A DNA stretch of 17,235 nucleotides from Cochliopodium minus. Lineage: Eukaryota; Discosea; Himatismenida; Cochliopodiidae. The position numbers and the translations under genes are program-made. Location: the NCBI GenBank assembly GCA_024220525.1, contig JAMYWO010000249.1:1-17235 (forward strand), given 5' to 3'. The notes beneath the pieces were generated by a model. The model saw only the letters and a list, made by a program, of their open reading frames with translations. It made no database searches and was not told the DNA's origin. This document shows positions 1-8,774 of this stretch, in pieces (within the stretch, counting starts at the first letter, position 1; each line of letters opens with the position of its first letter).

Positions 1-3000
1 GGAAACAGTTTTGATGAAAATATGAACAAAAAAAACTTTCCAAATTTGAAAAAAATATCATTTATCAACACAAACATTACAAACGAAAATCTTCAGTTTT
101 TGTGTGAAGAGTTTGGAGAAAGAATTGAAGAATTGAACATTAATAGTTCAAACAAAATAACAATAAAAGGTTTGAAAAATGTTGAAAAATTGACAAATTT
201 GAAATCATTTGAAGCAAGATGGTTGGATTGTTTTCGATACGAGAATGGAGAATTATTAAAAAATGAAGGAGATACTGAAATATATTGGCCAATTTCAATT
301 GAAAAGTTTGATGTTAGAAACTCCAAATTTCCTGATTTTCTCTTTCTTTCACTTTCTCAAAACAAATTGGTTCATTTTGACTTACAATTCTGTTGTATCC
401 AGGACAACACAGTGATTGAAGTTATGAAAAACTCATGGGACACTGTCGAAGTGTTGAAACTAAAATTGTGTGAAAACTTGACAGAAGTGAGCAAAGAAGT
501 GATCTGTTCCAAATGTATTTGTTTGAAAGAATTCTCCGTTTCAGAAATTGAACCACGTCACTTCATGAAATTAAATCTAACTCTGCTCACAAAACTGAAA
601 GTTGCATTCAATTCCTGCACACTCGAAGAATACCAGAAAATGATCCCATACCTCACTAATCTCACTGAATTTTCTATAAAAGGAAGATTGGAGAGAAAAG
701 TTATCAGTTACATCACCAACTACTGCAGAAACCTAGTCAAATTTGAAATTGCAAGCGAACAGTTAGAAGATGAAAATTGCTCTCATTTGTCACGATTGCA
801 CCCAAAACTCAAAACTTTGAATATATCTCATTGCTCTTCCATCACCAAAGAAGGTCTCAGATCCATTTTAGAAAATAACCCAAAGTTAAAGGTTTTGAAG
901 TGTTACAGCTGTAATTTGTTTGGTCCCAACTGTTTCAATATTCTAGAGGAGAAATGTGGGTAATAAAATAAAAAAAAACTTTATTAGTTAATTTTTTTTA
1001 TTTTCCAATTTAAATTAATTTATTTTATTTTCAATCAAAATAATAATTTTAACTCGAACAAATTTTTTTTTTCTCAATTTTAAAAGATATTACATCGAGA
1101 AAGTTGAAGGTAAAATTATTTTTAGATTAAAATGAATTTACAATATTTAATCTAATTATTTTTAAATTTTTTTAAGGAGGATTTTTTGGTAACAAATTTT
1201 AATTATTTTTTTGGTAAAAATATTCAAAATTTTTACATTTTTTTTCACCATTTAAAGGACATTCACAAGTGATACCTTTTTATTTTCCAAATCTAAGAAT
1301 TTGCAAAGGATATTTGTTTGATGTGATCTCGGATAGTTTCGCACAATGCGACAAACTCCTAAAGCTACATGCTCTGTTTTGTACTGTTGAAGAAGATCAA
1401 CTCAACGTTTTGGCAAACAGCAAAAGTTTGGAGGATTTCAAATCTCTTATTGGTACCATTACTGTAATCTGTGATAAAGATCCTTCTTTTCTTGTTGAAT
1501 GGGGAAAAGGTAAACTAAAAAAAAATAAAAATAAAAAATAAAAATAAAAATAAAAATAAAAATTTTAAAAAAATTAAAAATTAAATAAGAAAAATTAAAA
1601 TAAATTAAAAACAATAAATAATAATTCATTTTAAATATTTATAATAAAATATAACAAATAAAATTTAAATTTAATTAAATCAATCAAAAAACAAATTAAA
1701 TATAAAAATTTAAAATAAAATAAAAAATGACAGGAGAGTTGAAAAACAATTTGAGATACTTGGTTCTTCCTTTCAAAAGTTTTGACGAAAAGAAATCACT
1801 TTACTTTAAAGATTTGTCCAACCTTGTTCATCTCCCCGTCAAAGAATTAAACGTCTCGACTCCATTTAGGACTTTGTTGAAATCAAGTTTTCCTCATTTG
1901 AGTGAATGTTTGATGAAGAGAACTAATGAAGAACAGAAACTTGTTTTGATTAAAAGAGAATCTGTTCTATTCCAATCTTCCACTGATATTATTTGTCCTC
2001 TTTTCAATGGAAAATATGCAGGTAAATCAAAATTTTAAATTTTTTTAATATCAATTTTAATAAATTATTTATTTTTTTTTTTTTTTTCTTTTAATTTTTG
2101 TTATTAAAAACTTTGATTTTTTTCAATCTTTCCTACAATTATTATTATTTTCTTTTTAATTTTTCCATTTGTTTTAATTTTTGATTTTATCTTTTAATAT
2201 TTGTTATAAAACTGATTTTTTTTCTTTATTTTTTTTTTGAATTTTCATTTTTAATCTTTATTTCACAAAAAAAAAAAAAACAGTTGTGAATAATTGTCAT
2301 TTTGAAATGCAAGTTTGGATCGTTCTGAAATTTTACATGTTGGGATACAAAGTGTTTGCTTTTTACGACGAATCTAGAAAATGCAAAGAATGTAAAAAGT
2401 TGTTTGAAGAGAATTATAAGTGTTCCATTTTTCCCATCTCTTACATTCCAAGCAAAGAAGAATCTGTCAAAGAATCTTATCAAAAAGCTGTTTCCCTTGG
2501 ACTTGAAAGAGTAGATATCATGATTTGTGGTCCTTTTGGAGATTCTTATTTAATGGGTAAATAATAATTGAATTTTTTAATTATATAACATTTTTACATT
2601 TTTATTTTTAATATTTATTTTTTTTCAGTTTTTTTTTTAATTTTTCTTAAATTTGAAATTTTTAAATTTGAAAAAAAAAGATTTTGCTAATAATTTGGAA
2701 GTTGTCACCAAGGAAGACATTTTGTTCAGCTACGACAAGATTTTCTTGCCCACTTTTTATTTCGCCAAAACTTTCTCTTCCGTTATCACCAGCACTCCCA
2801 ATTCAAAATGTTGCTTCTTAGGAAATGGAACAGGGCTCATAAAAAGTTCTGTTTACTTTTTAAAAAAATTTTTTTTAATTTTTATTTATTAAATTTTTTT
2901 TTAAAAAAGATAATGTTATGGGAAAACAATATTACAACAGAATCAACTACTCTTCTCTTCATCAATTTTATAAGAACATTTCCTATGAATGGAAAAACAA

Positions 3001-3237
3001 AGGTGTTCTAACTTTTTGTGCAGTAATCAGTTTTGTTGCCAATGGAGACTATTCAAGGTTTAAAAAAAAAAAATCTTTGATTTCTTTTTTTGATTTTTTT
3101 TATTTAATTTTAGATACACTTTTGTTGCCACCAATCCTTATATTGGATGTGAAAGAGTATTCAAGATTTTAGATTTTGCCAAAAAAGAACATTGTGGATT
3201 GTTCATTAATGAAAAATTGGAAATTATCGATCCTTAA
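1..3237 (+). CDS. LRR protein with C-terminal degenerate SDR-like domain, copy A (5' partial)
   Basis: Proposed exons: <1-959, 1087-1109, 1177-1188, 1258-1509, 1734-2021, 2284-2556, 2681-2845, 2910-3057, 3114-3237. Phases agree at every junction and give about 747 residues ending in TAA. The first exon is open to the left edge, so the ATG at 22 is probably internal; an exon start at position 9 after 'acag' is also possible. Residues 1 to about 510 hold leucine-rich repeats of the cysteine-containing (AMN1/F-box-LRR) type, for example LNISHCSSITKEGLRSILEN. Residues about 512-747 follow the order of a C-factor/Sniffer-type SDR: beta-alpha-beta start, VDIMI near strand 4, KCCFLGNGTG at strand 5, the active-site helix, and a C-terminal ILDF...HCGLF segment. 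The glycine motif and Tyr/Lys pair are missing, so I infer a non-catalytic fold. No F-box or kinase is visible. A second copy lies at 12970-16076. Confidence 0.8.
142..3237 (+). repeat. direct repeat, left copy (paralog of 12970-16076)
   Basis: The whole visible LRR/SDR-like gene is repeated about 12.8 kb downstream in the same orientation, introns included. The 5' introns (960-1086, 1110-1176) align with only small indels. The 3' introns (2557-2680, 2846-2909, 3058-3113) differ in length and sequence. Similarity thus falls towards the 3' end, apart from one perfectly identical block. Confidence 0.9.
1419..1923 (+). repeat. perfectly identical 505-bp block, left copy
   Basis: Compared line by line with 14244-14748 at a constant offset of 12825: no mismatch and no indel. 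The block covers the 3' end of exon 4, all of intron 4 (1510-1733) and most of exon 5. Differences begin at 1418 (c/t) and 1924 (t/a). Confidence 0.93.
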
Positions 3238-3431
3238 ATCTAAATTTAGTAAGAAAATTAAAAAGAGATATTTTGAACAAAATTCCCTTGTTTCTTTCAA
3301 TTTCGATCAAATATATCCATCTTTTTACTGAATTTTCATATTTTTTTTTTTTATTTTTTCTTATTTTCTTCTCAAAATTAATATTTAATATATCAAAATA
3401 CACTTTATTTTTTGTTTGTTCTTTCTTGTTT
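3238..3431. other. short convergent spacer (LRR copy A 3' end / SAM 3' end)
   Basis: The plus-strand LRR gene and the minus-strand SAM gene end towards each other here. The sequence is A/T-rich without a supported exon, and presumably carries both 3' UTRs. Confidence 0.5.
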
Positions 3432-3940
3432 TTAGAATTTGAAATTTGTTGAATAAGATGGACTTTCATCGTTTTTGAAATTGGGAGCATACAATTTCCT
3501 GAAATTGAAGATATCTAGATAATAGAAGAATAAATTTGAGATTTCATGATGGCTAAATCCTATTCAAATGAAAAAAAAAAAAATTTTGGGTAAAACAAAA
3601 TAAGAAATAGTGTTCAGAGAAAAATTGGAAATATTTACCAAGATCCTAAAAATAATAAAAAAAAAATATATATTAATTTTTTTCTGTTATAATTTCAAAA
3701 ACTTTGAATTTTTTTGTTTACCCCAAATATTTCGATTGTTCTATCAATATGAGTCATTAAATGGATAAAGCATTTCCCATCTATTTTATTTTTCTGGATA
3801 TTGACAAAGATATTGTTCTTGAAGCCCATCTCAATGAGAAAGGAGATCACATCGACTTCCTTCCATTCCCTAATATGGAGATACTTCCTTTTTGATTTCT
3901 TGAATTCCTCCAGCACCACATTCTTTCCCAAATCGCTCAT
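3432..3940 (-). CDS. small SAM-domain protein
   Basis: The first exon (3940-3722) is well supported. Residues about 24-73 read as a sterile alpha motif: a Trp in REWKEVDVISFLIEMGF, then KNKIDGKCFIHL, then a helix leading to IEIFG. SAM domains are helical protein-protein interaction or oligomerisation modules. Read without splicing, the frame ends at 3695 after 81 residues. A good donor (gtaaac) follows the Gly codon at 3722, and a spliced model keeps the frame: a 7-base exon 3645-3639 (GATCTTG) and a last exon 3559-3432 ending in TAA, for 117 residues in total. That downstream part is tentative because it relies on a 7-base exon. The frame is also open upstream of the chosen ATG, so an earlier exon is possible. 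The gene lies on the same strand as the CBM9-like gene, about 640 bp downstream of its stop. Confidence 0.55.
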
Positions 3941-4578
3941 TAATGTTTTTTTTTGATTATAATCCTTATATCTTGTTTGTATGTTCCTGATTGTTTTTTT
4001 TAAAAATGACCTTAATTGGTTGAAACTGAATCTACTTTCTTATTAACTTGATGAAATTCAAACTTATAGTATGAAATTTTTTTTTATTTATTTTATTTAT
4101 TTTTATAAATTTAATATATATTTTATAAATTTTTTTTTTTTTTTTGAAGAGAATTTTACAAAGAAGAAATTGGAAAAAATTTTTTGATTTGTTAAATTTG
4201 AAAGCATGGATGTATAATTTGAAAATCATTTGATTCAATTAAAAATGGGAAGTCAAAATATATTTTTTAAAAAAAAAAGACAACAGTGATAATTTAATTT
4301 TCCTTATTTAGAAAAGTAAAAATAAAAAAATAAAAATAAATAAAAATAAATAAAAAATAAAATAATAATCCACTTTAAAATGATTAAGGAGAATTATTTA
4401 AATTGAAGAGAAATAGTCAATAAAATTTAAAAATAAAATAAATTTCCTTAACAAGTGTAAAAACTATTTTAAAAATAAATTAAAAAAAATAAATAAAATT
4501 AAAAATAAAATGAAAAAAAAGAACAATTAGACAATACAAGTAGAGTAAACAGAACAATAATTTAAAAAAATTAAATTT
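3941..4578. other. AT-rich spacer between CBM9-like gene and SAM gene
   Basis: Holds the 3' flank of the CBM9-like gene and the 5' flank of the SAM gene, both on the minus strand. Apart from T runs near 4080-4145 and the repeat at 4318-4370, I see no convincing exon. The frame just upstream of the SAM start stays open for about 50 bases with a possible acceptor (aatcag), so a short 5' SAM exon cannot be excluded. Confidence 0.6.
4318..4370 (+). repeat. (TAAA/TAAAAA)n simple repeat
   Basis: A/T microsatellite in the spacer between the CBM9-like and SAM genes, made of repeated taaaaa and taaa words. Confidence 0.7.
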
Positions 4579-6083
4579 TTAAAGGAGATTCATATAACCA
4601 AAGTAATGAGGCTTGTGGAAACAAGGAGGATCGGCGAAAGTGCTTGACCAACAACTAAACTCCTGGTTGGAGTTTCCTTTAGGCTGATCAATACGATAAG
4701 TGTTCATGCGGAATTTATTGATGGGAGCGGAAGTTTTTTTAGACAAGATATTGGCATTTTGGAAATTTGGTGGACCTTTTTGGATGAGGGAGAATGGTAT
4801 TTGGAGTGTTGCGTTCCAGAAGTTCAGTGAATCAAATCTTTGTGCATTGTAAATTATTCCTGTTTGATTGCAGTTCATAAGATGATCTGTAAAATTCTTT
4901 TTTCGAAAAATAAATAATATTTAATTGTTTGATGGAGTCAATTATTATTTGTTTCAATGAAATTTCTTTATTCGAATTATTTTTATTTTAAATTTTTTAT
5001 TTTTATTATATATCCTCTTTTATAAAATTAATTAATTATTGACCAAACAATTTTGTCACTTTAAACATAAGGGGAAATTTTTTTTAAATATGAACAAGAT
5101 ATGCATAGAACTTGTTGGTCTATTATTTTTAAAAAAAAAAAAGATTTATTTTATTTTTTTACCACACATTCTAAAATTTTGACTCTAGTTGAACAAGTTG
5201 ATTAAAATATTTGAATGAAAATTTTTACCTTTCAATGGATTATTGACCCATGCTTCAAATATTTTATAAAAAATATAAAGGAATGTTCAAAAAAATTAAA
5301 AAAAATATATATTTTTTAATACCAGCAAATAAAACACCATTTGGAGATACCTATTGTTTTGTATCAATTGTATTGATATTTTTTGATTTAATTGGATGTT
5401 AAAAAAAAAATCTTTTACCTCCAATTCAATATACCATTCAGGAACTTCAGTACCTTCTGATATGAACAATTCTAATACATAATTTGATGATAAGAAAGTG
5501 ATTGAGATCAAAAAAAAAAAATATATTATTTACCCACAACATCGTATTTGTAAAGATCTTGATTACATTGAGTATATGGACTGTAAATATTGTTATCTGG
5601 ACAATGATATTTAACATTAATATAATCACTAAAACAAAAAAAAAAAAAGATAAAAGACTTTCAATACAAGACATAGAGAATTAAAAATATAGAATATGAT
5701 ATATTTTTAAAATATATTAATATCAGGGCTATAATTAAAAATGTTAAATTATTTTAAAAGATGATGGAGATATATCATTATCTATCTTAATTAGCATCTA
5801 TCCATTGCATAATCAAAGAAGATAATTTATAAACGATGGAGGGAATTGTGATATAAATTAAAATTTTTAAATTATTGGGATTGTATTACGAGGTATAGCA
5901 CAATTCAACAAATGTTTGTTGTAATGGTGATCCACTTCCCACATCCAATGTAAAATTTCTCAATTTAGTTGTGACATTCCAAGAAAAAGGAGAAGTGCAA
6001 GCAGGTACATTTACAATAGGCAGATTGGTCTGACATACAACCAAAGAAAACAATATCGTTACCAACAACAAAATTTCCTTCAT
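4579..6083 (-). CDS. secreted CBM9-like (DOMON-superfamily) carbohydrate-binding protein
   Basis: Exons on the minus strand: 6083-5890, 5628-5534, 5471-5419, 5350-5323, 5252-5229, 4886-4579. Phases agree throughout and give 233 residues ending in TAA. Residues 1-18 form a signal peptide (Lys, hydrophobic core LLLVTILFSLVV, then Cys-Gln). The family signature follows: DYINVKYHCPDN, then DVVELFIS (95-101), WYIELEVSPNGVLF (109-122), FWNATLQIPF (154-163), and a C-terminal tail with PPCFHKPHYFGYMNL. This order is typical of CBM9-like proteins, which bind sugars. Four N-glycosylation sequons (NVT, NFT, NQT, NAT) and seven Cys in the mature part support secretion. There is no catalytic domain and no transmembrane segment or clear GPI signal. 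The likely role is an extracellular or lysosomal lectin-like protein; its ligand is unknown. Exons 4 and 5 are only 28 and 24 bases long. Confidence 0.85.
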
Positions 6084-6414
6084 TTTTTTAAAATAAAGTT
6101 AGAATTAAACGATATTTGCATTTTCCACAAGAAATAATAAATTTGATCTTCAAATCTAGTGATGCATGTAATTGTATTTGATGGGAAGTAATATCATACA
6201 GATATTGAAAACTTTGTGCAGTGGAAAACAACTATTAAAGGAAGAACTTCAACAAGTGAGAAATAAACCAAATTACAAAAATTTTGATACAAGAAAATAG
6301 AATCATATTGAAATTTTCGTTCGAAAATAAAAAAAAAAAAAGAAAACATCTTTTTGAACAAAATTTTTTATTATTTCTTTTTAAACAAAATTAAACATTT
6401 TTTTATTTGAATCA
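6084..6414. other. spacer between RING-H2 gene end and CBM9-like gene start
   Basis: Less extreme in composition than other spacers. It should contain the RING gene 3' UTR (an AATAAA-like word lies just past its stop on the minus strand) and the CBM9-like promoter. No ORF or RNA gene is recognisable. Confidence 0.6.
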
Positions 6415-8284
6415 TTATTTCTCAATTTCGTGTCTGCAAATAGGACACAATTTTGAATGTTGGAACCAATCCTTAATACAATGAGTGTGAAATTTGTGAA
6501 AACAACTCAACAAGTTCAACTGATCCCCTTCTTCAAAGTCATCCAAACAAATGGTGCATTTGCTTTCTTCTTCGGATTTGACGTAGTTTATTTGTTGCAG
6601 GTTTTTGATTTGAGATTTGGAGGCTCCTTTCGGGACATTGTTGTCTTCTAACCGAAGGAGTTCTTCGTAAGATAAATCATCACTTTCATCTTCTACAAAC
6701 CTAATAAAAATAATTTGGAAAAATAAATTAAATTTTTATTGAAAAATAAATAAAAATTAAATCAATAAAATAAAAAAAATTTTCTACGAAAAAAATTTTT
6801 TTTTTACACATTTCTCACTACGGATCTTACCCAGGGGTTTTGGTTCCCCTCAGACAGGGATCGGTCAAAATTCTGACGACGAAGGATCTCCTCCCTGTGT
6901 CGACGTCTCTCGTGGGAGTTGTAGTGGTTGTTGTGGGAAGATCTCCTGTAAAGATGTTCGTCATCGTCTTCGAAACGACCGTTTCGGCGAAAAATGTTGT
7001 AGTTACGATTATTATAATTTAGATCATTATCATCATCATTATAATTATTGTTGTAATTAAGACGATGATGTTGATTATTGTGATGATAATTATCATTCTC
7101 ATCTTGATGAGAATTTCGGTGAATATTATTATTATTTACATTTAAATTTAAATTGAGATTATGATTTCGATGATTGTTATGGGACACGTCGAAATTATTT
7201 CTACGCTGAAAATTTCTGTAGCTGGGAAGATCTTCACTCTCACTCTCGCTAGAACTCTCACTTTCACCGCTTCCGCTGTTGTTGCTCAAACTAAAACTGC
7301 CATTGCTTCCCCTATCATTCGTGTTATTGCTTCTTCTGTCACTAGTGTTAATGATTCTTCTTTCATTAATTAAATAGTTATTTCTATTGATGTTAACATT
7401 ATTGTTATTATTATTGTTAGAGGAATTATCTGAGGAGGTTTCTTCCTCATTATTTTCTTTCTCATCATTATTGACATTTTTAAAATTATTGATTTTATTA
7501 ATGAGATTGTTATCTGATTTTTTTTTTTTCTTGCTTTTTTTCTGCTTTTTGTTTTTTTTCTTTCCTTCCTTCTTGCCCTTCTTTTCTTTCTTTTTCTTCT
7601 TGCTCTTCTTTTCTTCTTTGCTGTTGGAAGTGAAGATGTTGATGTTCAAGTCTTCCACCATGTGTCTATGCACTGTGTTGTTGACCATGCTAAGAAAAGG
7701 CATCTCATTCTCTCTACTAATGTTTCTTTGATTTTTGTCTTCATGAAAAAATACAATATTTTTATTTTATTTGTTTATTTTATTTTATATTATTTTGTTA
7801 TATTTTATTTTATTTTATTGAAATGGTCATAAAATAAAATTATTCAGAGAATTATATATTTTTGTTCAAAAATTTATTTCATTTTACCTCCTCTTTGTTT
7901 TTCTCTGTTATCATTTCTCACATTATCTTCAGCTATATATCTCTTATCTCTATTTCGATGAATATCAGATGTTGATGATGCATTCTCATCCTCCATCTCG
8001 CTGCTCAATCCCAATTTCTTCATCATCTCCATTATCTTGAGGGATGTGTTGAATAGCTCTGTATCACTGTCACTATCCTCCACTATATTCATTATCTCTC
8101 CTTCCTCTTGTATCTTTATCTCTTCAACTTCGATATCTAATTGTATATCCCTCTCATCCTCTTCCAATCTCTTAGCGAACATATAATCCTCTTCATTCTG
8201 TTTTCTTATTTTCTCACTTTCATTTGATTCCAACATCGCTATCCTCATCATGGTCTCTTCACTTAAATCCTCATCATCACTCAT
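6415..8284 (-). CDS. RING-H2 E3 ubiquitin ligase with low-complexity middle region
   Basis: Exons on the minus strand: 8284-7888, 7738-6808, 6700-6415. The model is in frame and gives 537 residues. The RING-H2 finger is at residues about 491-531 with canonical spacing C-x2-C-x14-C-x-H-x2-H-x2-C-x10-C-x2-C (CTIC ... CFHKFHTHC ... CPIC). It is preceded by LSYEELLRLEDN and VPKGAS, as often seen before the RING in Arkadia/BIG BROTHER-like ligases. The N-terminus is acidic, with a UIM-like stretch QNEEDYMFAKRLEEDE at 29-44. Residues about 173-207 are a Lys tract (possible nuclear or nucleolar signal); after it come Ser/Glu-rich and then Asn/His/Arg-rich regions. No transmembrane helix is seen. The expected role is E2 binding and substrate ubiquitination. 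Joining the 8284 and 7738 exons is inferred from matching phase and the acceptor at 7741-7739; the 6808-6700 join is equally consistent. Confidence 0.82.
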
Positions 8285-8774
8285 TTGATCGTTATATATG
8301 GTGGTATATCTTTTATTTTATTTAAAAATAAAAAAAATAGAGTATTGGATATTTAATATTGCTCTTTATTGATTGATATATCCTATAACAATAGTTATTC
8401 AATCTTGATCCACGTTGGCTTTTTTTATTTTTTACTTTATTATTTTATGGTTTTATATTTTTGTTTTATTTGACCTATTAGTTTAATAAATTTAATTCCT
8501 TCCATTTAATTTTGCTTCTCTTCCTCTAATAAGCAAAATAATTGGGTTTTTTCTCAATTTTGGAACAAGAAGATTTAATTTCGCTTAAAAAAATAAAAAA
8601 TAAAAAAAAATATTGCAAAGTATAAACACCAAAATTTTAAATCCTCTTTTGCATACTTACTTTACAAATCATTTGATCTACTTGTTTCTAAATATATAAA
8701 ATATATTTTCTTAAATTTAATATTGGCTGTATACATCCTATTCTCTTTAATTTAAAAGCATCACTTATAAAAGA
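8285..8774. promoter_or_regulatory. divergent promoter region of RING-H2 (-) and ARM (+) genes
   Basis: 490 bases between two outward-facing start codons, so both promoters must lie here unless there are unseen 5' exons. A TATA-like word (atatataaa, 8692-8700) lies about 75 bases before the ARM start. No specific regulator site is recognisable. Confidence 0.5.

Noticed and set aside
3224-3490. Minus-strand open frame of 88 codons
   Set aside because: Lys/Asn-rich translation of A/T spacer overlapping the LRR stop. The tentative SAM exon uses a different frame here.
4032-4238. Minus-strand open frame of 68 codons
   Set aside because: Only Lys/Ile/Phe-rich low-complexity translation of A/T runs; no domain and no splice partner.
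5447-5684. Open frames on both strands around CBM9-like exon 2
   Set aside because: They are in other frames than the spliced exon, which has phase agreement and family motifs.
7387-7731. Plus-strand Leu/Phe-rich open frame that looks like a membrane protein
   Set aside because: It is the antisense of the Lys-rich tract of the RING-H2 gene; the hydrophobicity is an artefact of complementing AAG/AAA codons.
8766-8772. TATAAAA as a promoter TATA box for the ARM gene
   Set aside because: It ends only two bases before the start codon, leaving no room for a 5' UTR; the word is expected by chance at this base composition.
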